A stretch of DNA of 64,000 nt from JBDRDD01 sp043821115 (GCA_043821115.1 JBDRDD010000001.1:14193-78192); one strand, 5' to 3'. Positions 50,595 through 59,930 are shown, counted from the stretch's first letter. A program made the numbers and translations. The notes: generated by a model not told the origin, from the sequence alone.

Positions 50595-50861
50595 TTATTT
50601 ATGCCTTGGCCTTCTGCTTATGACATCTACTGCATTGACTACTTCTCTGGCGATGTCCGCCTGGAACTGTGTAGAGAGCTCATCGAGCTTGGTGTGAACG
50701 TGACCGCGCTGGCTGACCACGTATTTCGGTGGAAGGTGGTTAAGCGCACGCGTTATCATGTCAAGACGGCACTGCTGACATGTACAAATATCATCCTTGC
50801 CCAGAAGTATGCTGACAACCTGTTCCTCCACAACATCCTCGAGATAGTTCTTGATTTTCAT
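50595..50861 (-). CDS. ComFB family protein (stand-alone)
   Basis: 88 residues, closely similar to the N-terminal domain of the downstream ComFB-CheR fusion: LEDVVEEQVVSILLG, the cluster C-T-C-Q-Q-C, MITRALNHLPPKYVVSQRG, REVVNAVDVISRRPRHK. ComFB was named from the Bacillus competence operon, where it binds zinc; cyanobacterial relatives have recently been described as cyclic-dinucleotide receptors. It lies 22 bases upstream of the fusion gene, first of the che operon, and the two domains probably interact. Confidence 0.88.
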   Translation of the reverse strand: MKIKNYLEDVVEEQVVSILLGKDDICTCQQCRLDMITRALNHLPPKYVVSQRGHVHTKLDELSTQFQADIAREVVNAVDVISRRPRHK

Positions 50862-50938
50862 AAGAGAACTTCATCCCTTCCTGGTACTTGCATCGTGCTG
50901 CTGAACCTTAGATATATATTGAATTTTAATTAATAAAA

Positions 50939-50967
50939 AAATAACATAAAATATTGCATCTTGTCAA
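50939..50967 (-). promoter_or_regulatory. possible promoter of the comFB-che operon
   Basis: On the minus strand TTGACA (50962-50967), 17 bases, a poor -10 TTATTT (50939-50944), between proB and comFB. Confidence 0.35.
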
Positions 50968-50978
50968 GGGAAAATTGC

Positions 50979-52076
50979 TTAAATAAGCGCCAGGTTATCC
51001 CTGTGTACTACCTCATCGTACCCGCAATAGCCCAGTATTTCTTCTATTTCTGAACTCTTGTGCCCTTTTATCTTGGATATCTCCTCCGAAGAGTAGCAAA
51101 CAAGGCCTTTGGCAGCATCCTTCTTGCCCTTTCCCTTAATGATAACCATGTCCCCTGCAAGAAATTTCCCATCAACGCTCAATATACCCGACGCCAACAG
51201 GCTTTTCCCTTTTTTCACGACAGCCTCAAGTGCGCCGTCATCTATCACAATCGTTCCGCTCGTCTTTGCAGCAAAAGCTATCCAGCGTTTCTTGCCGGAT
51301 ATCTTAACCTGCTTCGGGAAGAACTTCGTGCCGATAGCCTCGCCTTCAACTATACGCGACAACACCCCTTCCTTTATTCCGTTTGTTATGACAGTCACCA
51401 CACCTGCCGAGGTAGCGACCTTAGCGGCTTGTAGTTTCGTGCGCATGCCCCCTGTGCCGTACTTTGTACCCTCCTTGCCGGCACCGTTGTGAATATCCTG
51501 TGTAATGTCCTGCACTTCCTTTATCAGGGTCGCCTCGCCGTCTTGGCGGGGATCATTCGTATAGAGGCCTTCAACGTCTGAAAGTATTATAAGGTAATCT
51601 GCTTCCACTTTGCTCGCCACTATAGCAGAGAGCGCGTCGTTGTCCCCGAATTTTATCTCCTCGACCGCGACCGTGTCATTTTCATTAACTATGGGTATGA
51701 CCCCGTACTTTAGAAGCGTAAGCAGAGTGTTGCGGATGTTTATGTAGCGTACCCTGTCGCTCATGTCGTCTCGCGTGAGCAAGACCTGAGCGACCGTGCA
51801 CTGGTATGCGCTGAAAAGCTTCTCGTAGCGGTTCATCAGCTCGTTCTGTCCCACGGCAGCAGCGGCCTGCTTTTCAGGTATTGTATGGGGGTTTCCCCCC
51901 AGGTTAAGCTTGTTTATGCCGGCACAGATAGCTCCTGAGGATACAACTATTACTTCATTGCCCTGCCTGTGAAGATCTACTATTTCATTTACGATCTTCT
52001 TCGCGTAACCCGTATTGAAAGTCCCCTCACATGTAGTGATACTGCTGGACCCGATCTTTACAACTATCCTCTTCAT
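50979..52076 (-). CDS. proB: glutamate 5-kinase
   Basis: 365 residues, first enzyme of proline synthesis: ATP + glutamate to glutamyl 5-phosphate. Amino-acid-kinase domain with VVKIGSSSITTCEG, VVSSGAICAGINKL, NDTVAVEEIKFGDNDALSAIVASKV and TGGMRTKLQAAKVATSAG (in pieces), followed by a PUA domain (WIAFAAKTSGTIVIDDGALEAVVKKGKSLL in pieces). The last gene of the rplU-rpmA-obgE-proB operon. No proA in this window. Confidence 0.96.
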   Translation of the reverse strand: MKRIVVKIGSSSITTCEGTFNTGYAKKIVNEIVDLHRQGNEVIVVSSGAICAGINKLNLGGNPHTIPEKQAAAAVGQNELMNRYEKLFSAYQCTVAQVLLTRDDMSDRVRYINIRNTLLTLLKYGVIPIVNENDTVAVEEIKFGDNDALSAIVASKVEADYLIILSDVEGLYTNDPRQDGEATLIKEVQDITQDIHNGAGKEGTKYGTGGMRTKLQAAKVATSAGVVTVITNGIKEGVLSRIVEGEAIGTKFFPKQVKISGKKRWIAFAAKTSGTIVIDDGALEAVVKKGKSLLASGILSVDGKFLAGDMVIIKGKGKKDAAKGLVCYSSEEISKIKGHKSSEIEEILGYCGYDEVVHRDNLALI

Positions 52077-52093
52077 TTTTACCTCTTAAAAAA

Positions 52094-53350
52094 CTATTTC
52101 TCAAAAGTGAACTCTATGGGCCCTATGCGCACAGTATCCCCTTGGGCTATACCCTGTGCAACGAGGGCTTCCTCAACACCGATCCTGACAAGTATGCGCT
52201 GCATTCTCCTGAGCGACTCTTCTTCGTCCATGTTGGTCATGGCTACAAGACGCTCCACCTGCTTACCCTTTACAACGAACACGCCCCTGTGCTTCTTTAC
52301 CTCGAAATCAGGCACATATGAATACTCTTTGTAGGAAACGACTTCCGCTTCCTCGACCGGTATACTTCCAAGCATACTGTAAACGTGCTTTAGTAATTCC
52401 TTTACACCCTTCCCAGTCACAGCCGAGACAGGGAATATCTTATATCCCTTGACCTTGCGCCTGAAAGCCGCAAGGGTTTTTTCATCCTGAAGTATATCTG
52501 TCTTGTTTAACGCGATGACCTGTTTCTTATCGGCGAGCTTTTTGCTGTAGAGCGCGAGCTCTCTTGTCACCGCATGAAAATTAACTGCAGGGGCCTTTCC
52601 ATCATAACCCGTCACATCCACGATATGGACCAGTATCCTTGTTCGCTCTATGTGCCTTAGGAAATCATCGCCCAGGCCCACTCCCCTGTGAGCGCCTTCG
52701 ATAAGCCCGGGAATATCCGCGAGCACAAAACTAGAGCCCTCATCAATCTTTACCACGCCGAGCTGAGGCGTAAGCGTAGTGAAGGGATAATCTGCGATTT
52801 TAGGATGCGCGCTTGACACACGTGAGAGAAGTGTTGATTTCCCGGCGTTGGGATATCCCACAAGCCCGACATCGGCTATGAGCTTTAGCTCCAGGCTAAC
52901 GGTGATCTCATCACCAGGTTCTCCCTTTTCAGCTATCCTGGGAGCCCTGCGCTTGTTTGTCTTAAAGCGTGAGTTACCCTTGCCACCCCTTCCGCCACGG
53001 GCTATTACGACCTCTTGGCCGTCGGTAACAAGATCGGCAATAACGTTGTTATTCCCAACCTCACGTACAACGGTTCCGACAGGTATCTTCACGATAAGAT
53101 CTTCCCCGTCCCTGCCTGTTTTGTCTCTTCCTTTGCCGTGACTGCCCCGATCGGCCTTGTATTGGGGACGGTACTGAAAATCAACCAAAGTAGAGAGATG
53201 ATGACTCGCCTTAAGAATCACATCTCCGCCTTTGCCACCGTCTGCACCGTCAGGCCCGCCGTTTGGCACGTACTTCTCGCGTTTAAAACTCACGCAGCCG
53301 TTTCCGCCGGCACCGGCAGCAACAAAAATGCGTGCTTTATCTATAAACAT
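52094..53350 (-). CDS. obgE: Obg family GTPase
   Basis: 418 residues. The Gly-rich N-terminal Obg fold (AAGAGGNGCVSFKREKYVPNG, GGKGGDVILKA) is followed by the G domain: G1 GYPNAGKSTLLS, switch with DYPFTTLTPQLG, G3 DIPGLIEGAHRG, G4 LNKTDIL, and a C-terminal OCT domain (DFEVKKHRGVFVVKGKQVERL). It acts in 50S assembly and the stringent response. Usual position after L21 and L27. Confidence 0.97.
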   Translation of the reverse strand: MFIDKARIFVAAGAGGNGCVSFKREKYVPNGGPDGADGGKGGDVILKASHHLSTLVDFQYRPQYKADRGSHGKGRDKTGRDGEDLIVKIPVGTVVREVGNNNVIADLVTDGQEVVIARGGRGGKGNSRFKTNKRRAPRIAEKGEPGDEITVSLELKLIADVGLVGYPNAGKSTLLSRVSSAHPKIADYPFTTLTPQLGVVKIDEGSSFVLADIPGLIEGAHRGVGLGDDFLRHIERTRILVHIVDVTGYDGKAPAVNFHAVTRELALYSKKLADKKQVIALNKTDILQDEKTLAAFRRKVKGYKIFPVSAVTGKGVKELLKHVYSMLGSIPVEEAEVVSYKEYSYVPDFEVKKHRGVFVVKGKQVERLVAMTNMDEEESLRRMQRILVRIGVEEALVAQGIAQGDTVRIGPIEFTFEK

Positions 53351-53371
53351 AATGCGTTACCCTGCCCGTCT

Positions 53372-53626
53372 TCACTGCGGGTAAACGCTGACCTGGCGAG
53401 AGTTCTTGCCCTTAAGCCCGAAACACACCACACCGTCAATCTTTGCAAAGAGCGTATCATCGGACCCGAGTCCGACGTTCTTTCCCGGCTTGAATTTCGT
53501 TCCCCTCTGCCTGACTATAATGCTGCCAGCGGTGACAAATTGCCCGCCCGAGCTTTTGACGCCGAGGCGTCGTCCCGCGCTGTTGCGACCGTTTCTGGAA
53601 CTTCCCTGTCCTGTTTTATGTGCCAT
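53372..53626 (-). CDS. rpmA: 50S ribosomal protein L27
   Basis: 84 residues, normal length. Begins AHKTGQGSSRNGRNSAGRRL, then LGVKSSGGQFVTAGSIIVRQRGTKF in pieces, and GLGSDDTLFAKIDGVV. The N-terminus is mature-like and lacks the Firmicute cleavage extension, consistent with a Gram-negative type. Confidence 0.98.
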   Translation of the reverse strand: MAHKTGQGSSRNGRNSAGRRLGVKSSGGQFVTAGSIIVRQRGTKFKPGKNVGLGSDDTLFAKIDGVVCFGLKGKNSRQVSVYPQ

Positions 53627-53659
53627 AATAAACTACTCCTTTCGCTTATTACCTGTTGG

Positions 53660-53977
53660 TTATTTTTTTACCTCTATGTCCTTCACCTTTACAGTGCTGT
53701 ACTGGTGCCTGTGTCCCCTGACCTTCCTGATATCCTTCTTGGGCTTGTACTTGAAGACAATTACCTTTTTGCCTTTTGTAAGACGCACGATCTCGAGGAC
53801 CACCTTTGCTCCCTTTATATGCGGTTTTCCCACCGAAACATCTTCGCCGTCAACGATCATAAGCACCTTATCGATCTCTACAGTCTCTCCAACCTTATTC
53901 TCAAGCTTCTCTATCTTGAGAACGTCGCCTTTAGCTATTTTGTATTGTTTCCCCCCGGATTCGACTATTGCGTACAT
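53660..53977 (-). CDS. rplU: 50S ribosomal protein L21
   Basis: 105 residues. YAIVESGGKQYKIAKGDVL, then GKPHIKGAKVVLEIV and KKDIRKVRGHRHQYSTVKV, the L21 signature. First gene of the operon with L27, Obg and ProB. Confidence 0.98.
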   Translation of the reverse strand: MYAIVESGGKQYKIAKGDVLKIEKLENKVGETVEIDKVLMIVDGEDVSVGKPHIKGAKVVLEIVRLTKGKKVIVFKYKPKKDIRKVRGHRHQYSTVKVKDIEVKK

Positions 53978-54031
53978 AAATACTTCCTCCTTATATCTCT
54001 TATTATTTATTATTTAATTTTTAATCTTTTC

Positions 54032-54060
54032 GTTATACCACAAAGCCCTTTTTTTGTCAA
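54032..54060 (-). promoter_or_regulatory. promoter of rplU-rpmA-obgE-proB
   Basis: On the minus strand TTGACA (54055-54060), 17 bases, TATAAC (54032-54037). The -35 lies over the last codons of the RNase G gene. Confidence 0.75.
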
Positions 54061-55346
54061 TCTTTTCTAGGGATGAGCCCTGTACCCCCGCAATGCGAAC
54101 ATCTTGTGCAGAGTGTCTTGGTCAAACTGGGCCTTATCCTGTGACGTGTCATCTCAACAAGCCCCAGTTCCGTAAGAGGCACTATGGTTATCCTGGCCTT
54201 GTCATCTGCAAAAGCTTCGGAGAGTGTCTTCATAACCTTGTCCTGGTTATTCTTGAGCTCCATTGCGATAAAATCTATTATTATGATGCCGCCTATTCCG
54301 CGCAGGCGGACCTGGCGCGCTATCTCCTGTGCGGCCTCGTTGTTGGTGATAAAAACAGTATCCTCCAGGTTCCTTTTTCCCTTGAACTTCCCGGTGTTAA
54401 CGTCTATGGCTATCAGGGCTTCCGCCTCGTCTATCACAATATGTCCTCCGGAAGGAAGCTCAACCTTTCTCTGCAGGGCCTTTGTTATCTGGCTCTCTAT
54501 GCCGTAAACCGTGAATATAGGTTCAGGCCTGTTGTGGAGCCTTACCCTGTTTCTTAGCTTCAAGCGCCCTTTTCCAGGAATGGGCGGGTACCAGAGGTTC
54601 AGGAACTTCCATATCTTCCTGTACTCCTCCTCCGAGTCAACTATTATCTTGTCCTCGTCTGTGAAAAGGTCCCTTATGACCTTTATCGCCACGTCAAGCT
54701 CCTCGTAAACGCAGGCAGGTGATTTCACCTTGTTTGCCTCACGCAGTATGCCGTTCCACATTTCCATCAGGTAATGGGCTTCCCTTACGAGTTCGGCTTC
54801 CTTTATGCCTTCGCCAACTGTGCGAACTATGAATCCATGTCCTTTTACCTTCACTTTCTTTATGAGGTCCCTCAGGCGCTTGCGCTCTTTCTTTGAGATG
54901 ATGCGCTTTGATATGCCTATGTGGTCAACCCCAGGCATGAATACGAGGTGCCTGCCCGCAAGGCTTGTCCAGGTAGTCACCCTGGCACCCTTCTTACCCA
55001 TGGATTCCTTGGCAACCTGAACCAATATTTCCTGCCCTTTCTTAATTCCCCTCGGGAGCTTGAAAACCTTTTTGAAGGCTTTTTTTATCTTACCTAAAAA
55101 CGCCTCTTCGATTAGAACATCAACAAACGGTTCCGTCAGAGGAAGGAAAACATCCCTTCCCGTTCCGATGTCAAGAAACGCGGCCTCCATGCCGGCAAGG
55201 AAATTCTTCACCTTTGCCTTGTAAATATTACCAACAATACCTCCGCTGGTCCCTCGCTCTATGAAAATCTCGGCCAGCTTCTTGTTCTCCACCACCGCTA
55301 TTCGCGTCTGGTGGTTCTTCAGATTAATGTAGATTTCTTTCTGCAT
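54057..55346 (-). CDS. rng: ribonuclease E/G family endoribonuclease
   Basis: 429 residues from the ATG at 55346, behind GGAG; a GTG two codons earlier is too close to it. S1 domain GIVGNIYKAKVKNFLAGMEAAFLDIGTG in pieces, SAGR-type LVQVAKESMGKKGARVTTWTS in pieces, and the catalytic DNase-I-like core with Asp pair in IDVNTGKFKGKRNLEDTVF and IIIDFIAMELKNN. The zinc link at the C-terminus is CTRCSHCGGTG. Length fits RNase G rather than E. It processes 16S rRNA and mRNA. The start overlaps the upstream radical SAM gene by 23 bases. Confidence 0.95.
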   Translation of the reverse strand: MQKEIYINLKNHQTRIAVVENKKLAEIFIERGTSGGIVGNIYKAKVKNFLAGMEAAFLDIGTGRDVFLPLTEPFVDVLIEEAFLGKIKKAFKKVFKLPRGIKKGQEILVQVAKESMGKKGARVTTWTSLAGRHLVFMPGVDHIGISKRIISKKERKRLRDLIKKVKVKGHGFIVRTVGEGIKEAELVREAHYLMEMWNGILREANKVKSPACVYEELDVAIKVIRDLFTDEDKIIVDSEEEYRKIWKFLNLWYPPIPGKGRLKLRNRVRLHNRPEPIFTVYGIESQITKALQRKVELPSGGHIVIDEAEALIAIDVNTGKFKGKRNLEDTVFITNNEAAQEIARQVRLRGIGGIIIIDFIAMELKNNQDKVMKTLSEAFADDKARITIVPLTELGLVEMTRHRIRPSLTKTLCTRCSHCGGTGLIPRKD

Positions 55347-57882
55347 ATTCACTCTCCGTTTTATAAAGATCTTCCTGCGCGCTAGAAAGATTCAAGAGGT
55401 CCCTTCCCGTAGTGGTAGCAACCTCTATCCTCTTTATGCGCAATATCTTTGATTCATCCCCGGTTATCCCGGCCGCATGCATCATGACTATGTCCGGCTT
55501 TACCCCTTCACCGCGTGCAATGCGAAGCGTGAGTATAATATTTGCGTCATTTTCCAGCTGCGCATCCGAGACAAACCTGCGAATGTTGATATCTTTTGTA
55601 CCGTTCTTTGTTGTTTTACCTATTATGAGCTCGGTCTTTGAGAGAAACTCATCAATTCTTTTCTTTAACTCGCTACTGTCAAGCTCCAGGACAGATGTGT
55701 CCACATTGTATGTAACGAACGCCGCCTCCTGCACGAGAGAGAAAGCGTTAAGAGAAATTGTGCATGCGCCTGTTGCCTTTATACCAGGCGGCAGTGCACT
55801 GTTTATACTCTTTATAAACTCATCCGGGGAATATTTTCTTCCCAGAGTCACGTCAAAATACTCGCAGTCGCTCGTTATTCCTACACCGAGAGCCGGCCCG
55901 AACGCGACCTTCGGATGCGGGCTGAACCCCTCGCTGAAAACAACAGGAGCTTCCATGCGCCTGAGCGATCTAATTATAGCCTTTGTAAGTTCAAGATGAG
56001 AAATAAACCTTATGCTGTCTTCTTTTGTGTACTTGACCCTCATTCTTTGAACAGGAACTGTTTTACCAGAAGCAGGGATTTTTGCCGGCACTTCTGCCCG
56101 CTCTTTTAAAAGAGACCTATCTTTTTCCCGAGATTTAGCAGTTGTCGTTTGTTCACCCGAGAGAGCTTTCTTGTATTCTTTAAGCATAAACTCTTTCGGG
56201 GCGCCGGAACATATATGGTCCCAGGCAAGTACGCTGCCCGTATCAATGGACGAAATATAGCTTTTGGGATCTAATCCTGTTTTATCAAAAGCATCCATCC
56301 ATACATCGAACTTAAAACACTCATCCCACCCGTCGAACCCGGCGCCGGCCTCAAAAGCTCTTTCAATGACATCCCCCAGTCTTCTCCCGCCGCGCGCGAA
56401 AACAGCTTCAAGAAAACTCGACTCCACCTTGTGCCACTTTACAGAAGCAGGCAGCTTCTTCGCGAGATAATTCTTCTTTTTCCTCAGCTGAGCCATATCC
56501 TCCTGCCCAGCCCACTGAAAAGGGGTGTGAGCCTTCGGAGCAAACGAAGACACCGTGACGTTTATGTCCAGGCGCCTGTACCTGGATTTTATATCCTTTA
56601 CAAGCGTTATTATGCCTTCTATGTCATCCTGGGTTTCGGTGGGAAGGCCTATCATGAAATAGAGCTTCACCAGTTTCCAGCCAGCCTCATATGCCTTGCC
56701 TATGGTCTGGATGATCTCATCATCGGTTATATTTTTGCCTATAACCCTTCTAAGACGCTCTGTCCCGGCCTCCGGTGCGAAAGTCAGCCCGCTTTTCTTG
56801 ACGCGCGATATAGACTGCGCAAGGGATACGGAAAAATTATTGGCGCGAAGAGAAGGCAGAGACACCGACACCTTACTGCCTGAGAACTGCGTGTTTAGCT
56901 CTTTTATAAGATTTTCTATATCAGAATAGTCCGTGCTGCTGAGCGAAGAAAGAGAGACATCCTCGTAACCCGTGCAATTTAAATTTTGCTTCGCTATTGA
57001 AACTATCCTATCTAACGATCTCTCGCGCCTTGGCCTGTAGACAAACCCTGCCTGGCAGAACCTGCAGCCCCTGGCGCATCCCCTCATTATCTCAACGATA
57101 ACCCTGTTGTGCACCACCTGCATGAAAGGCACAAGAGGCCTTAAGGGATAGAGAGCCTTGTCGATATCAACTGTAAGCTTCTTTACTTTCGCCGGCACAT
57201 TTTTATTTCTGGGCTCTACGCTTTTTATTTTCCCGCTATCATTGTAACTCACATTGTAAAGAGAGGGAACATATATCCCATCTATTGCGGCCATTTTAAG
57301 AAGCAGCTCTTCTCTTTCAATGTCCCTGTTTGCGCGAAAGCATTCTATAATTTCAATTATAGCCTCTTCCGCGTCCCCTATAACAAAGAGGTCTATAAAG
57401 TCTGCAACAGGCTCCGGGTTGAAACAACACGGCCCTCCCGCTATCACCAGCGGATGAGAGCTGTTTCTGTCTTTTGTCCTGAGCGGAACATGAGAAAGAT
57501 TAAGCATATTTAGAACATTACTGTAGCTAAGCTCGTATCCCAGGCTAAAACCTATAATGTCAAACTCCCCGAGAGGTTTTCTTGTCTCAATAGAAAAAAG
57601 AGGAATATTTCTCTGCCTGAGAAGCTCTTCCATGTCCGTCCACGGGCTGTAGGCTCTCTCTGCCAGGGCATTGTCCGAGGCATTTATTATCTCGTAGAGT
57701 ATCTTGAGCCCGAGATTGCTCATACCTATCTCGTAGATGTCGGGAAAAGCAAGCGCTACCTTTACACGGTCCGTACCATCTTCTTTTTTGTCGCTTTTTA
57801 TTACTACGTTTAATTCCTGACCTATGTAGCGCGTCGGCCTCTTGACAAAAGGCAATAATTTTTCAATATCTACTTTGGACAA
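55324..57882 (-). CDS. TIGR03960 radical SAM protein fused to DUF2344 domain
   Basis: 852 residues. The N-terminal B12-binding-like half (KVALAFPDIYEIGMSNLGLKIL, IIGFSLGYELSYSNVLNMLNL, FVIGDAEEAI) leads to a radical SAM core with Cys269, Cys273 and Cys276 (MRGCARGCRFCQAG). About residues 600-852 are the separate DUF2344/TIGR03936 domain (MRVKYTKEDSIRFISHLEL, GFSPHPKVAFGPALGVGI). The two are often separate genes; here they are one. The start is TTG with GAAAGGAAG upstream. It precedes rng, the usual neighbour, suggesting a role in RNA or ribosome modification. Confidence 0.93.
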   Translation of the reverse strand: MSKVDIEKLLPFVKRPTRYIGQELNVVIKSDKKEDGTDRVKVALAFPDIYEIGMSNLGLKILYEIINASDNALAERAYSPWTDMEELLRQRNIPLFSIETRKPLGEFDIIGFSLGYELSYSNVLNMLNLSHVPLRTKDRNSSHPLVIAGGPCCFNPEPVADFIDLFVIGDAEEAIIEIIECFRANRDIEREELLLKMAAIDGIYVPSLYNVSYNDSGKIKSVEPRNKNVPAKVKKLTVDIDKALYPLRPLVPFMQVVHNRVIVEIMRGCARGCRFCQAGFVYRPRRERSLDRIVSIAKQNLNCTGYEDVSLSSLSSTDYSDIENLIKELNTQFSGSKVSVSLPSLRANNFSVSLAQSISRVKKSGLTFAPEAGTERLRRVIGKNITDDEIIQTIGKAYEAGWKLVKLYFMIGLPTETQDDIEGIITLVKDIKSRYRRLDINVTVSSFAPKAHTPFQWAGQEDMAQLRKKKNYLAKKLPASVKWHKVESSFLEAVFARGGRRLGDVIERAFEAGAGFDGWDECFKFDVWMDAFDKTGLDPKSYISSIDTGSVLAWDHICSGAPKEFMLKEYKKALSGEQTTTAKSREKDRSLLKERAEVPAKIPASGKTVPVQRMRVKYTKEDSIRFISHLELTKAIIRSLRRMEAPVVFSEGFSPHPKVAFGPALGVGITSDCEYFDVTLGRKYSPDEFIKSINSALPPGIKATGACTISLNAFSLVQEAAFVTYNVDTSVLELDSSELKKRIDEFLSKTELIIGKTTKNGTKDINIRRFVSDAQLENDANIILTLRIARGEGVKPDIVMMHAAGITGDESKILRIKRIEVATTTGRDLLNLSSAQEDLYKTESEYAERNLH

Positions 57883-57928
57883 ATACTGCTACTTCCTTTC
57901 AATTCATATCTAAAGCTTAAAAACAAAA

Positions 57929-57953
57929 TCCGCTGACCGGAACTATCAGCGGA
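57929..57953 (-). terminator. rho-independent terminator
   Basis: Perfect eight-base stem TCCGCTGA/TCAGCGGA with a nine-base loop, then TTTTGTTTTT on the minus strand, ending the transcript of the gene at 57981. Confidence 0.8.
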
Positions 57954-57980
57954 GAATACCATAGTTCAATCACGCGAGCG

Positions 57981-58538
57981 TCATTGCCAGATGAGCGCAT
58001 ACTCGCAGCAGTCGTCACCGGTGTACTCGCATTTCTGTATAGTGACCTTAGGTTGCAGGGCACCGGCCATCTCAAGGGTTTTCTCAAAAAACCCGGCACT
58101 GAAATGGCAGAAAGCCCTGTTTCCGCCTTCATGGCCAATGATTTTTATAACAGCCAAGTTTTCTGTAACCAGGGAAATCTCCACATCACCTGTGTCATGG
58201 AAGTCACCCCAGAGCTCACCGATTTTCTCTATCACCATAGAGGGCGATGTCATCCTTATCACATCCCTGTAAAACCTGGTGATAATGTGCTCAGCAGAGA
58301 AACGCCCCGCCTCAACAAGTATCTTGCTCTTTCCGCCGCCCAGGACTTTCTGCGTAGCTCTTAAGAAGTTCGATAAAACACTCATTGGACGCCATGAAAC
58401 CGGCAGGATGTTATCTATAAGGACCATCCTGTCACCCGGTGAGAGGGTTTCAATCACGCGCCTGAACCCCTCCTCAGAGTAATTTTTCTTTACGAACTCA
58501 ATAGCGAAGCTAAAGCCGAGCCATTTTGTCTTAGGCAT
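57981..58538 (-). CDS. hypothetical V4R/DUF2378-like sensor-type protein
   Basis: 185 residues, not firmly assigned. The N-terminus (WLGFSFAIEFVKKNYSEEGF, VIETLSPGDRMVLIDNILPV) and middle (FLRATQKVLGGGKSKILVEA) recall the myxobacterial DUF2378 family. The end has C-E-Y-T-G-D-D-C-C-E-Y, the Cys-rich terminus seen in V4R and heme-NO-binding-type domains. These folds bind small ligands or zinc. No membrane segment. It follows trpB2 on the same strand and is followed by a strong terminator. Confidence 0.55.
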   Translation of the reverse strand: MPKTKWLGFSFAIEFVKKNYSEEGFRRVIETLSPGDRMVLIDNILPVSWRPMSVLSNFLRATQKVLGGGKSKILVEAGRFSAEHIITRFYRDVIRMTSPSMVIEKIGELWGDFHDTGDVEISLVTENLAVIKIIGHEGGNRAFCHFSAGFFEKTLEMAGALQPKVTIQKCEYTGDDCCEYALIWQ

Positions 58539-58559
58539 AGCCTGAACCCCTAGTTTTTC

Positions 58560-59930
58560 TTATCCGGCAACTTTAGGCAGCTGCGTAAGTGCTTCCTCGA
58601 TTTTCTTCTTCGGGTATTCGTAGTCGCTCAGCTTACCGCCAAGGTAAGCTTCATATGCCGCCATGTCAACAAGACCGTGACCACTAAGGTTAAACAGTAT
58701 CGTTTTGGACTCACCTGATTCCTTGCATTTTAACGCCTCATCTATCACGACCTTGATGGCGTGATCGGTCTCAGGTGCGCTGATGATTCCCTCCGCCCTG
58801 GCAAATGTCACACCTGCCTTAAATGTCGCAAGCTGGTGCTCCGCCCTTGCCTCTACCAGGCCGAGCTTTAAGAGATGGGAGACTATCGGGGCCATACCGT
58901 GGTAGCGAAGTCCTCCCGCGTGTACCGGCGGCGGGATAAACCCGTGTCCTAACGTGTACATCTTAAGAAGCGGCGTCATCCCGGCTTCATCTCCGAAGTC
59001 ATACGCGTACGGACCTTTTGTCAGTGTCGGACAGCTTGCCGGCTCAACGTTTATAATCTGCAGATCCGGCTTAATGCCGTCTATCTTGTCCTTTAAGAAC
59101 GGCAGGTAAAGCCCTGCTGCGTTGGATCCTCCACCGACGCAGCCGACTATAATATCAGGATACTCGCCTTCCTTCTCAAGAGCTTTCTTTGCCTCAAGCC
59201 CTACGACTGTCTGGTGAAGCAGTACGTGATTGAGGACACTTCCGAGTGAATAATGCGTATCGTCCCTTGATACCGCCTCCTCGACCGCTTCACTTATGGC
59301 AAGCCCCAGGCTTCCCGGACAATCCGGGTCCTTGGCAAGCATATTGCGACCGGCATTTGTTTCCTCGCTGGGACTTGGCACGCATTTGGCTCCCCAGGTC
59401 TCCATCATGATCCTGCGGTATGGTTTCTGGTTGTAGCTAACCTTTACCATGAAAACTTTTATCTCTATCCCGAAACACGCCCCGGCGAACGCGAGCGCGC
59501 TACCCCACTGCCCGGCTCCGGTCTCGGTACTTATCCTCTTTATGCCTTCTTTCATATTGTAGTATGCCTGCGCCACGGCCGTGTTGGGCTTGTGGCTTCC
59601 CGGAGGGCTCACGCCTTCGTACTTGTAGTATATCTTGGCCGGTGTATCAAGAGCCTTCTCAAGCCTCCTCGCCCTGAAAAGCGGACTAGGCCTCCATATC
59701 TTGTATATATCCCTCACTTCCTCGGGTATCTCTATATAGCGCTCGGAACTCATCTCCTGCTTTATGAGCTCCATCGGAAAAAGAGGGGCAAGGTCTTTAG
59801 GCCCTATGGGTTTCCCTGTTCCCGGGTGAAGCGGTGGCGGAAGCGGTTCTGGAAGATCTGCCAGTATATTGTACCACTTGCTTGGTATTTCCTTCTCATC
59901 AAGCACTATTTTTACTCTGTCATCGTCCAC
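58560..59930 (-). CDS. trpB2: TrpB-like PLP-dependent enzyme (TrpB2)
   Basis: 456 residues, longer than TrpB1. The PLP lysine is Lys114 in SPPGSHKPN. STETGAGQWGSALAFAG is the Glu/Gln active-site block, and GCVGGGSNAAGLYLPFL the phosphate loop. The N-terminal extension (PPPLHPGTGKPIGPKDLAPL) is typical of TrpB2, which condenses indole and serine, or converts O-phosphoserine, without TrpA. No trpA or other trp genes occur in this window. Strong own promoter. Confidence 0.93.
   Translation of the reverse strand: MDDDRVKIVLDEKEIPSKWYNILADLPEPLPPPLHPGTGKPIGPKDLAPLFPMELIKQEMSSERYIEIPEEVRDIYKIWRPSPLFRARRLEKALDTPAKIYYKYEGVSPPGSHKPNTAVAQAYYNMKEGIKRISTETGAGQWGSALAFAGACFGIEIKVFMVKVSYNQKPYRRIMMETWGAKCVPSPSEETNAGRNMLAKDPDCPGSLGLAISEAVEEAVSRDDTHYSLGSVLNHVLLHQTVVGLEAKKALEKEGEYPDIIVGCVGGGSNAAGLYLPFLKDKIDGIKPDLQIINVEPASCPTLTKGPYAYDFGDEAGMTPLLKMYTLGHGFIPPPVHAGGLRYHGMAPIVSHLLKLGLVEARAEHQLATFKAGVTFARAEGIISAPETDHAIKVVIDEALKCKESGESKTILFNLSGHGLVDMAAYEAYLGGKLSDYEYPKKKIEEALTQLPKVAG

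Noticed and set aside
53015..54070. 351-codon plus-strand ORF
   Set aside because: Runs antisense across obgE, rpmA and rplU, all unmistakable; a long shadow.
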